From Poecilobothrus nobilitatus (lineage: Eukaryota; Arthropoda; Insecta; Diptera; Dolichopodidae): DNA of 64,000 nucleotides. Every line of letters starts with the position of its first letter. Position 1 is the stretch's first letter. Shown here piece by piece: positions 1 through 10,907 of this stretch. Below the pieces are notes generated by a model, which ran no database searches, was not told the DNA's origin, and saw only the letters and a program-made list of their open reading frames with translations. The stretch is from positions 38,213,398-38,277,397 of the forward strand of contig OX352773.1 in NCBI GenBank assembly GCA_947095535.1. The letters are read 5' to 3'. A program made the translations under genes and the position numbers.

Positions 1-1820
1 AATATTTTAATCATAAATCAAAAATTGTTATCCTGTGTAGCATATTTTTAGGCACTATACAAAACCATTGCTATTTATAGCATATTTTAATACAAGCATA
101 ATTGAAGGATAAAAAAATTAATTAAATATAGTTATTGTAAACTAACAAAATACGAATAAATTTAAAATAAGAAGCTGTATATTTTACTTTATTCCAAAAA
201 TTATTTAAAGCAATAGAGAATAAATTAAAAAATTTAAAATGATATTTGCATTCTTCATTTTAGAAAAAAAAATACCATTTCTCTACGTACGGCATAAAAT
301 TTAATATTTTTTCAAATCCTATTAAAATTTATTCTATTTGTTAAAATAATTTAATTTATTTGAATTAATTCAAAAACTAGTTATTAGTTAAATTTTAATA
401 TGAAAAGAATTTTTATATTTCTATTCCTATAAAATGCAAAAAATTAGCAAAAATTTCAATAAATTTCTAAAAAAGCAACTTTAAATTTAATACGGATTCC
501 ATTTTTAATATTTTTTTTTATAACTTTCTGTTACTAGTGACATTCTCATTCTTTTTTATTTTTTCCTTCCATTTTTTCATTTCAAACATTTTTTTCTTTT
601 ATTTTATATATTAATAAAAAAAGATTTTTTTTGTGGTTTCATCCTTAAAAGAGTCTGTAAAGGAAAACCCAACATCAAGTTATGTAAAAACTTGACAACT
701 TTTATTCCTTCTGATATTACGTATTTCGTTTTATTTTTTGCGTTAAAAAATTATATTTTTTTTTTTTAAATAAAAAAAAGGAAAGTTGATTTTGAAACAA
801 AGAAGAAATTTGCAAAAAAAGGATCGGTCTATATTCCAAGTAAACCAAGAAAAAAAAAAATTAATAAATGAATATTTACCAAAAAAAAAAACAAAAAAGA
901 TTTGACATGCGACCAACGCCTCCCATGATTTATTAAAGAAAAACAAGAAAAGAAAACTAAAAGAATATTATAAAGAAAAATTTCAAATTTTTCATATTTT
1001 GATGAAAAATTTTTACAGAGTTTTTGTTTTTGTATGTTATCTTATTTGTTTTTGACTCATTGAGTTAAACGACGTATTATATTTCACCACAGGATACATT
1101 TTAATTGAAAAACATTGGAAGGTGTTATTAAACTTTAAGATTAGAATTCACTAAAAGGATATGAGAATAAAATAAAATGGAAATTTTTTATAAGAAAACT
1201 TGCACATTCATTAAAACTTTTGTTGGTTACCACAAAAATTTTCAAGTATAAATCTTATTCCCTTTAAAAACTGGAAAGTGAACTAAATAATGTCGATATT
1301 TTTGGTCTGTAAATAAAGTTTAAAATCTCAAAACAACCACAACAAAATCATAGAGCTCATGTTTAAATATCATAAATCTCACTAAACAATTGTAAAATAA
1401 TCTGCAATTTTCATATCTAATTATTTTTTGTCATTTTAAAACATGATAAATATTGTTTGATTCATCATGCATTTAAGGAGAAAAAAATAATATACTTAAT
1501 GTATTTTATTGACACAAAAAGGCGTTACATTTTCTTTTAAAACAAATATTTTATCCCTTAAACATCTTAGAGACAGTACAGTACATATTTATCCTAAAAA
1601 ATCATCAAAAAGTCTTTTGTTTACCTGTAAAGAAAAGAAAAAAAAAATACCAATTAATAAAATAATTAAAAAATATTATTAAATATTTTAAATAAAAAAA
1701 TTATAACATGTTATTTTTGTCTAGATGAAAATTGTAAGTTAAATAATTTATTCAATAAAATTCCTAAAAGTATGCAACATTTAAAAAATAGATTTTCATA
1801 ATTAGAAAATAAAATTGATA
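1..1820. other. gene-free AT-rich stretch
   Basis: No coding region, RNA gene or repeat that I can support. Open frames here are Phe/Lys/Ile-rich products of poly(A) and poly(T) runs, with no recognisable domain and no credible splice partners. Confidence 0.6.
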
Positions 1821-2092
1821 GGGGGCTTCGGTAGCCTAGTGAGTAGGCGTGTGGCGTATTAACCGAAGGAGTATGGGTTCGATCCCTGCACAGGTCGTAA
1901 GTGGTTTTTTTCTTTACATACCCCCCTTACGACCAAATATAATGTAAATATATAGTATATAATATAAACAAAATAAATAATATTAGTATATAATTTAATA
2001 ATAGTATGAAAACCTCTAATGGCCTTAGTAGCCGATGGTTCAATAATATTGCATTACTTTTATGTATGTAATATTAATATAAATAAATAAAT
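1821..2092 (+). mobile_element. tRNA-derived SINE, copy 1 (subfamily A)
   Basis: The 5' head resembles a tRNA gene. An A-box-like block (TAGCCTAGTGAGTAGGC, from 1832) is followed by a good B box (GGTTCGATCCC, from 1876) at tRNA-like spacing. The body carries an inverted repeat (1893-1901 with 1926-1934), then a conserved block near 2019-2042 (GGCCTTAGTAGCCGATGG), and it ends in an AAATAAATAAAT-type tail near 2078-2092. The same order of blocks recurs at 2219 and, on the other strand, at 49366-49591, which supports a transposed family rather than a single tRNA pseudogene. RNA polymerase III transcription and LINE-driven movement are inferred from SINE biology in general. Confidence 0.8.
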
Positions 2093-2100
2093 ATAATTAA

Positions 2101-2218
2101 TAGACCAAAATGGCCTTTGTAGCCGAGGGTCTTACTGATGTTATTACAATTTATATTATAATTAATATTAGATTAAAAAAAAAATATTAGATTAAATAAA
2201 TAAATAAATAAAATTAAT
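2101..2218 (+). mobile_element. SINE 3' fragment (subfamily A, headless)
   Basis: This is only the 3' half of a related SINE. The block TGGCCTTTGTAGCCGAGGGT near 2110 matches the 3' body of copies 1 and 2, and the piece ends in a run of AAAT units (about 2193-2214). It lies between two longer copies in the same orientation. That arrangement fits either nested insertion into A-rich SINE tails or tandem arrangement followed by loss. Confidence 0.6.
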
Positions 2219-2465
2219 AGGGGGCCTCGGTGGCCTAGTGATCAAGTACGTGGCTTTTTAACCGAGGGAATGCGGGTTCAAATCCTGCACAAGTAGCAAA
2301 TTTTATTAATTGAAAACAAATCCCCTTTGCTACCAAATATAGTGTTATGTAATACAAACAAAATAAATAATATTAGTGTATAATTTAATAATAGTATTCG
2401 ACCTACAATGGTCTTAGTAGCCGATGGTTTTATAATATTACAATATCCTATGTGGAATTGAATTG
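2219..2465 (+). mobile_element. tRNA-derived SINE, copy 2 (subfamily A)
   Basis: The head has an A-box-like block (GTGGCCTAGTGATCAAG, from 2230) and a B box (GGTTCAAATCC, from 2275). The body hairpin is kept with a different sequence (GTAGCAAA at 2293-2300 pairing with TTTGCTAC at 2326-2333). The 3' block near 2405-2428 (GGTCTTAGTAGCCGATGG) matches copy 1. The 3' boundary is uncertain, because no clear A-rich tail follows. Confidence 0.75.
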
Positions 2466-5400
2466 TTTTTACTCTCAATAATTGAAACCATCGACGTTCA
2501 AAACCAAAAATTCCTCGTCGCCGAAATTAAGATATTCTCGATTTTTTTTCGTTGATGAGTGATGATCGAGTTTGACACTTATTTTTAAGCAAGAAAAATT
2601 AAGAACGTTGTTTTTTTTTTAATAAAGAATTCTATATTTTCATTTACTTTTTTTCGTTTCACTAAAATTATTGTTCATTTGACGAAAAATACTTAGTTGG
2701 TCGAAGGGAATTTTACTTTTAAACAATGGCTGCATTCAGTTAAATAAAACAATGATAAATTGCAACCACTTTTTTTTTTTTTGCTGAAAATATTGTAAAC
2801 CTATTTGAGTGCTTTAAAAATAAATTACTTATAGCGATTCAATAAATTGTACTTTTACAACAGAACTCATCCAATGTACAGAACTCATCGAAATGGACTT
2901 ACTGAATAAGTTACTACTACAAAAATAATTTTTTTAATATTAATTTCAAATAAATAAATAAAAATTCATTAATATGTAATTTGTAATATTAAAAATAAAT
3001 AAAATTAATTAATAAAAAGTATTTAAGGTGATCTTATTCAATAAATCTTAAGATTATTAGTGATTCTTTAATATTTAAATACTTTATTCTAAATACAATT
3101 TCCTTGTCAGTCATACAGATAATATATTCGACAGTTTAAGGATGAACTTAATAAATATAAATATTTAGAACATCCAACAAAAAAAAAAAACATTTTCGTT
3201 ATATTTCTAAATAGTTAAATAAAAACTAATCTAACTTTTAAAATGTTTATAAATTTTTTTAAAATGAAAAAAAAAATATAAAAATTTTTCACATTTTAAA
3301 AATTTTAATACCTAACTATTTAAAATATTTTTTTTTGCGAAATTTTTTAAGGTCACACACGCACATTTTATAAATTTAACCAATTTTAAATTCCAAATTC
3401 TAGCAAAACCAATTTGACAATATGTATATACTATACACTATCAATCAATCAACAATTAGATTCACATTTTATGCGTACAATTTAAAAAAAAAAAAAAAAA
3501 AAACAAAAATCTATATTTTACACTTACCAGCAAAATGTACAAATATATTATACATATATAAATTTATACATGATAAAAATATAAACAAATGTTACCTGTC
3601 AATTAAATAATATTTACTTATAAATCATATCTTATGTTTGCATTATGATATTATTTTTTGTTTTCTTATTTTATTTTTTTTCAGAATGAAACACAATAAA
3701 TATATTATGTACATTCCTTACTAGACGACACCCACCCAATAAATTACTTTAAAAACTATTTTATAATATTATGTAGTTAGTTTTGTTGTATTTTTTTAAT
3801 GTCAACAAAATCAGGTACAATACACACCACACACATACAAATTTAAATATACATAAGTGTCATCATTTTTAAAAGCTTTTAAAATAGATTATAATACAAA
3901 AATGTACGATAGAGACAATAAATGTATTATAATTATTTTAGCCAACAGCTATTTCTTTATTGAAATTTTATAATGGAATGGGTAGTAATTTACCTTTTTA
4001 ATTATTTATAAAAACTAATTATATACAAAAAGGTATAATTAGTCATAATTAAATAAATATAAAAGTTTTTTTTGCATTTTTTTTTTTCGTTCTCCTTGTA
4101 TTGTATGATTTTTTTTTTTTTTTTCGCATATCTTTTTTTAAAATCACAAGTAGTATAGCTATGTAATTATAGAAAACAATTTTATGTGCATAATTTGTAG
4201 ATATTAAATTTGAAGAGCAAATTGTTAAATATGAATTGTAAAATTCAAACATAAAATAAAAGTAAAATGATATCAAATTTGTTCATTGTGTGTCTTTCTT
4301 TTCTCATCTTTTTTTTTTTTTTGAAAACTGTATTGAAAAAATATTTTTAAATTTGTTGAAATTTTGAAATGAATTGTGAATTTTTAATTAAATAAAACTT
4401 TTCACAAATATACAAAGTCTCCAATTTGCATAAGCATGTAAATATTTGACAAGGCGATTACTGAGATTAAAACTAGAAAAAAATTGTATAGGAGTTGGCG
4501 GTTTATAATTAGTCGTTTTCGAGATATTGAGACATTTATGTTATTTTGTTTTATATTATTAATTGCCAAAAAACACTTGATCCACGTGCTTTACAGAAGC
4601 TAATTTAGCTTTGTTTAAAAATGCTTATTCTTCAAGCTTTCAGCTGCTGAAAGATTTATTATGAAGGTTAATTACTTTTAAATATAAATTAGAACTAAAA
4701 ACATACGAACATTTTATATTTTTTTTCTCCCTCCCTAACCGAAAATTTTTTGAAAAAGCTATACTAGCAAAATACTAAGAAAGATCCTTTTATAAAATAA
4801 ACGAAATACTATTCTTAGCACAGAATTGAAACAAAATGTGCAAAATAAGCGAATTTTTTTCTCTTTAATGTCTTATAAAAGCAAGCCCTAGGTCTTTTAT
4901 TATTCATATATTTAAATAAACTTCAGTTAAGCTAAAATAATTTGTATTGTACATATACTATATGAAACGAAAATATTTTAATTAATGCGCCATCTATTAT
5001 CTTATTCAAGAATTATTTTATTTATATTTTATTATAATATATTGTATGATAATTGTATTATCTGATATGATATTGTTTATAGGATATAAATAATTAGTTT
5101 TCATTTAATTATATTATAAGAAAAATCTATATTACTTTTAATTAATCTAAATATGATCCAAACCAGACGGGGTTTGAACCCAAGGCCTTTCGAATGAAAG
5201 TTCGCCCGTTTTTAATTTGAGTAAAATAAGTATTGAAATTCAAAAGATTTAAGTATGAAACCTATATACTGATAAAATTTTTTTTTTTTTTTTATAGAAA
5301 ACAACCCTCTAAAAAACCTAGGAATTTTTTTAATAAAAATTAAACTTAATAACTAATTTATTATATTACAATTAAATTTTTAACTTTAACTGTAGCTTGA

Positions 5401-6074
5401 AGTTGTTTCTTTTTTTGACTCTTCTCACCTTACGCAAAAAAAAAACATAAAATAATAATTTCCAGAATCAAATTTCATAAACCTATTATTAATTAACCAG
5501 TACAAACAATATTAAAAATCACCTTTTTTGCTCCTTAAGTTTGAATTGTTAACATTACATTGTTTTATTATCTCTTTCGCATTAATTAAAATTAATACAA
5601 AAAAAAAAAAGTTTAATTTTTTTTTTATTTGTACGTAAGTAATATATAACTGAAATTTTTGTAGTGGGGTATTAATTTTTTTTTTCTGGTATCATTAAAA
5701 AAAATATTTCATTTTATTTTTCTTTTTCTATATAATATATATAAATATATACTTAGGTACTTGTTAAGAATGTTAAATTAAGATATCATTAAATATAAAA
5801 TAAGATTTACATGATTAGAATTTAAAAGAGAATGTTTTATTCTATTTTTTTTATATCATTTTTTAATTAACAAATCATTTTTTTTTCTTTATTATTTTGC
5901 ATAATAATTAAAATTAAAAAAAAAAAAAAAGGACGTGCAAAATTTCGAAATATTTAAATTAAATAAGTTATAATACTAAGTATATACAAAAATTCTAATA
6001 TTTAATATTTATATTTATTTTCTTAATTCTGAAATGTGTTAATTCTATGTATAGTAATAATACATACAATGTTA
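2466..6074. other. gene-free AT-rich stretch
   Basis: No gene is supportable. The stretch holds long poly(A)/poly(T) tracts, one tRNA-like B-box fragment at 5162-5208 (listed separately) and a short palindrome CTTTCAGCTGCTGAAAG near 4638-4654. An intron-acceptor-like string ending in TTTTTTTTCAG near 3684 has no coding exon after it. Confidence 0.55.
5162..5208 (-). mobile_element. tRNA-like / SINE fragment with B box
   Basis: Read on the minus strand, this stretch is clearly less AT-rich than its surroundings. It contains GGGTTCAAACCCC, a good RNA polymerase III B box with a self-pairing T-arm, preceded by a small CTTTC/GAAAG hairpin. I see no convincing A box at the right distance. It is therefore better called a tRNA or SINE remnant than a tRNA gene. 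Confidence 0.45.
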
Positions 6075-6424
6075 TCCGACGTTAGCTTTTACATAGAACA
6101 GGAGGTGACCGTGGTAATTTTTACTTGTAAGCCGCCCTTACTCAAAAACTAAAACGGCTAAAAATTAAAATGATAGTACGATAAAAATATAATATAATAT
6201 AGGCTTTTTTAATCCCCTCTTTTATTTCCCCAATACCTGAAGTACTTAAATAGTTTTAATTTTTTATGTAAATAAAAAAAAAAACCTTATTTTAAAAGTT
6301 TTAAATCTCTAAGGTGACATAAACCCTTAAGGGTTAGACATAAATCGCACTATGTCTTATAAAATTTTTTGTTTATTTCGACATCTATACTATCACCTCT
6401 AGCTCTATACAAAAGCTAACCCTG
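6075..6424. mobile_element. candidate non-autonomous DNA transposon (MITE)
   Basis: About 29 bp at 6081-6109 (GTTAGCTTTTACATAG and onward) match, in inverted orientation, 6392-6420 (ending CTATACAAAAGCTAAC) with a few mismatches. The inverted repeats lie about 350 bp apart and have no coding frame between them. TA dinucleotides flank the outer edges (6073-6074 and 6425-6426), as expected for Tc1/mariner-type insertion. The extreme 2-6 bp of the two ends do not align well, so family and exact limits are tentative. Confidence 0.55.
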
Positions 6425-6426
6425 TA

Positions 6427-7780
6427 TATAAACCTGTATCACACCATGTATTTAAATAAGTAATTAGGATAATTTTTTAATCATTATATGCCTCTATTAC
6501 ACTATTATTGTATATCTGAAGTTTCACTTTTTGTTTTTTTTTTCAATAACATAAATAACTACTTTAGTAATTATAAATAAATTAGTAGTGTTTTACTATA
6601 GAGCACAATATAAATATATGTATGAATAGGGAACAATAATACAAAAAATAATTAAATACAATTAAATAAGTAATAACAATGCTTGTAAATAAAAGTTAAT
6701 TAACAGTATGATGAATAAAATGCGATGAACTTTTTGGATGCTAAACTTTTTATTCGTTTTAAATGCTATACAATGTACATTTAATGAATAATCTTAATTA
6801 AATTAGATTTACTGAAAGTCAACTAAGACTCCAATTTTAAAATTAACTATTAGCAGTTTATGACTGCCTTTTTCTATATAATAAACTAAAATTCGAAAAC
6901 ATTTTATATATCTCTTCACCAAATAACAGATACTTATTATACTTAGCATATAAAAAATTTTTTAAAAAATTTTTATTTAATAATCATAAAAAAGAATTGA
7001 AACTAACAGACAGGCTTAGAAATTATTAATGGTCCAAAGGGGGAAGTAGGAATAGAAAAACAAGAAAAGCTAATTATACTTTAATAAGTTGACTTTTGGA
7101 ATTTTGAAATCTTTATATGCAGAAATTTCCTCTATATATATTTATTGAATATGAAGATGATTATTTTCGTATGTAAAAAGTCTACTGACTTTTAAAACAT
7201 TTTAAAATGTGTTTTTATATTATTTATAGTTAATAGTTTTTATTTTATTATTTTTATTATTAAAGATAATAATAGTTTAGAATAAGAATTAAATATTTTA
7301 TTATTATATAATAAAAATATAAGTAGATTTTTTTTTTTCTTATGTTCTAATTAGATATTTTACCTTTTTGAAATCTATATATGAAATAAAAGTATATATA
7401 TACAGTTCTTATCTTATAGTACTTATTTATATTTAAATATCTATGTTTATATACAATAACAATTGTATTGGATTGCCATATTTTACAACTTCATCATAAA
7501 TAAATAATTAAGTAAAAAAGAAAATAAAAAAAAGTAAAACTGGTTACCGGTTTTTTTTTTTTTTTATAATTTTGATTTCAAGTTTTTTTTATATCTGCTT
7601 TTTTGTGCGTTCAGATAAATTTTTTTTTTAATTATTCGAAATTTTCTATTGTTGTGATCATTTTTTTTTTTTTATTAAAAATATTCTAGTAAAAAGAACT
7701 AATATATAAAAGTCGAAGTCCTAACATTCATAAACAAAACAGTACAAAAATTATGCGTAAATATATTGTATATATATAAT
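6427..7780. other. gene-free AT-rich stretch
   Basis: Only AT-rich simple sequence and homopolymer tracts. Nothing supportable as a gene or repeat was seen. Confidence 0.55.
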
Positions 7781-8180
7781 ATACATACCAATTTTACTTT
7801 AACTGAAAATATTTTTACTTTATGTGAAGTTATTTTTACTTTAACTGAAGATTTTTTAGTAAAGAAATTTTTACCTTAAATGAAAATTGTTTATTTTAAG
7901 TGAAAATATTGTAATACAAGTTAAAAAAAAAATTAAAAAATTTATATATATACGGTACCTATATATTCTATATAGCTATATTATATATACATAAATATAT
8001 CAAAATGTATTTATATTACAAAAATAAAATATTATATAAAATATTTGCATAACATCAATTACTGAAGTAAAGATTATTCACTTAAAGTAAAAATATCTTT
8101 ACTAAAAAATCTTCACTTAAAGTAAAAATACCCTCACATAAAGTAAAAATATCTTCAGTTAAAGTAAAATAGGTATGTAT
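7781..8180. repeat. foldback element with ~100-bp arms of 21-bp tandem units
   Basis: The left arm 7781-7883 and the reverse complement of the right arm 8180-8078 align without gaps over about 103 bp, with eight mismatches counted by eye. Each arm is built from degenerate units of the form TTTTACTTTAACTGAAAATAT, about 21 bp long. The unit after the third copy is interrupted by TTTTTTAGTAAAGA in both arms, so the interruption predates or was copied with the inversion. The roughly 195-bp spacer is AT-rich and non-coding. The layout resembles foldback-type DNA elements. I cannot define target duplications in this sequence context. Confidence 0.75.
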
Positions 8181-8183
8181 ATC

Positions 8184-10655
8184 AGACATTTTAGAGACCT
8201 CAACCAATTAAAAATTTTTTGTGAAAGAGATTATTACTCAAACAATAGAATCATAATTCATAAATCATAATATTATGTAGTGATAAACACACTAAATATC
8301 ATAATTCTGAAAGTATAAAAATATACTTAGATGGGGATTAGATATTTAATAATTGGTATGCTTAATAATTATGGAGTGTTCAGAATAGTTATTTTTTATC
8401 AGTTTATATATACCATATACACCATAAATTGTTATTCTAAAAGAACATTTAAAAGATATGAATCTTTATAAAAAAAAAAAAGAAACAGTTTTTTTGTTTT
8501 CGTAAAATCAACTTTTTTTTGGTTAATTTTTTCAACTCACAGGCCATTTACATTTTAGTAATTTTTAATATAGAGGTTTGTGAATTAAAAATATACTAGT
8601 ATTCGCCCGCCCCTCGAAATTCGAGGTGTTTTAATTAGCAATTACAATACAATATATACAGTATAGTTTCTTTATGATTTTATTTAAAATGTAAAAATAC
8701 AATTTTCAATAATTAAAGCCTTTATGAATTTAAAATTTCTTTGTAAATAATATTTTTTGTAAAAACACGATTATTATTATCGTTTAGAAGTTGCCCTTGA
8801 TTTATTGAGTATTGGAAACTCAATATATACCTATTATATATGTATATATTATAAGAAGCCTAAGATGATAAATCATTGAGTAAAAGGGTTTTAAATATCT
8901 ATTTTATACAGATTAAATATTATTATGATATTATGATATGTAAGAATTTATTTCGTTTAAAATATAAAAAAAAAAAACAAAAAAAAAACAGAACTGAATC
9001 GAACTTGCAAAATCAAAAACCAACTATTAATAACCCCACACTCTACCACTGTACTAAACACTAAACTAAAACTTTAATCTTTATAATCAGTTATATTGTG
9101 AAATTCCTACTCCTACCATACAACCAATATTTTAAAATTTTTAATCGAAAAGAAAAATAAAACAAAAATTTAACGGAATCAAAGACCGTCTTTTTTAAAA
9201 ATGTTTAATATAGGTATAGATTATACATATTATATGATACATATGTATATACTTTACATGGGTTTTTTATAAAAATGGAAAATTATTAATGAAAATTAGA
9301 AAATTTTGGAAAAATATTAATTTTGTAAGATGGCTATACTGAATATTTATCATTTAAAAAGAAAAAAATGAAAGTTGGTTGGTAAATCATTGAGTAAAAT
9401 GGTTTTAAATGTCTGTCATTTACAGATTAAATATTATGATTTGTTGAAAATTGTCTAGGTAAAGTTCAGTTATATGTCTACAGAAAAAAGTCCAATAGAA
9501 CTGAACAACTTTTAATAAACGTTTGGTGTTTAAATTCCAAAATACTTTTGTTTGAAAGAATAAGTTGGGGTTATTCGTATTGTTAACAACAATATTTCAC
9601 AATAAATATAAAATATACTGCTAGATTATAAATTGTAACTCTAAAACTATTATTTAAAGAAATTTAATCGAAAAAATAGCACTTTCTTATGTAATTTTGG
9701 TATTCAACAAGAATTACATATACAAAATCCAATTAAATTTTCAATTAATTAATTATTGTTTTTTATTTTGTTAAAAATCCCTTAATTCAACATCATATTT
9801 AATATTCTAGTTAATTAAAGATCAATAATTAATTAAATAAAATTTAATCATGAAAAAATTGTATTCCTTGATCACTTCTTTGGTTAACATGTGATGCAAT
9901 TTTTTATACTTTTTGAACTTTATTAGTTAGCTTTTGACGAACTGTACGGGTCAGTATATATAAAATAAAATAATTTTAAATCTTTCCTTGAGCTTTAAAA
10001 GATCATGTGAATTTAGTTTTTATAGATCATTAAATTACTTACTTTAATTTATTTAAACACTTTTTGTTAATTAAAATTTAAAATAAAGTGTTTTGGATAT
10101 AATTAAACTTTTTTGTTACATGTGTCAATTTTTTTTGGTTTTTTTTTTTTACCATTTAATTAAAAATTAAATTTAAATGATGATTTTTTATCTAAAATTT
10201 TAACTATAAAAAATCATGTTAAAAATATTTTTGTTTTTTGTAGAAATATAATAAGTAAATCATTCGCGATTTATTTTTTAAGTGAGATAACTACTTATAT
10301 AAATCAATAAAAGAAGTGTTGAAGTAAGCATAGAATAGTGATAATAAAAATTAAAAGCTTCATTACTCAATTTAATAATAGACTTCCCAGTTTCAATTAC
10401 ATATGTATATACATATTTATTATTTATATATTTTGAAGCAACACCTCCAAAAAAAATTGCTATGAAAAATTATTTAAGGAATTAATTTAATTTTTGCAGA
10501 TAAAATGTTCAGATAAATAAAAATATATATATAAATCACTTTTATATACTTTTATTCACTTTTAAAAGTGTATAAAAATGATCGAATCCTTCAAAATAAC
10601 GACGAAATATTAAAAAATCACAGTTTTTATTTTGACTTGATTCTTAATAAAATGT
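8184..10655. other. gene-free AT-rich stretch with small relics
   Basis: No protein gene. It contains a 15-bp perfect palindrome at 8612-8626 in a short GC-richer patch and a tRNA-like relic at 8991-9062 (listed separately). A small palindrome CACTTTTAAAAGTG occurs near 10557-10570. Confidence 0.5.
8991..9062 (-). pseudogene. tRNA-like pseudogene or SINE head
   Basis: On the minus strand the block TAGTACAGTGGTAGAGTG is a near-consensus A box, and GTTCGATTC follows about 41 nt later as a B box, the spacing of an intact tRNA. A T-rich run (a possible polymerase III terminator) follows at once. The acceptor stem and T stem do not pair properly, so this is not a functional tRNA. It could be a decayed tRNA or the head of a second SINE family. 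Confidence 0.5.
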
Positions 10656-10664
10656 GAATAGTAT

Positions 10665-10898
10665 GGCGACACAACGAACTAATCCCCAAAAACAAAAATT
10701 AACTAATTCCGAATATTTTTGGGTCTTATTTCATTATGAACTAACACCCAATATCAATTGTGAACTAACTCCCAAATAAAATGAATTAATTTCCAAAAAA
10801 AAAAAAAAAAAAAACAACTAAATACTTAACTATCAAGTTAAATTTTAGCAAGAAGGAGGATTATTTCGTTTTTGTCTTAGAGATTAGTTCGTAGCGCC
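10665..10898. mobile_element. candidate MULE-like MITE with 9-bp target duplication
   Basis: The ends are inverted copies. GGCGACACAACGAACTAATC at 10665 faces a right end whose reverse complement reads GGCGCTACGAACTAATC. The flanks are GAATAGTAT (10656-10664) and GAATAGTTT (10899-10907), a near-perfect 9-bp direct repeat consistent with a target site duplication. Inside, the motif GAACTAAYNCCCAA recurs four or five times (10676, 10738, 10762 and degenerate copies). A 9-bp duplication with GG-starting ends is typical of Mutator-like elements. That family assignment is an inference; no transposase is present. Confidence 0.7.
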
Positions 10899-10907
10899 GA
10901 ATAGTTT

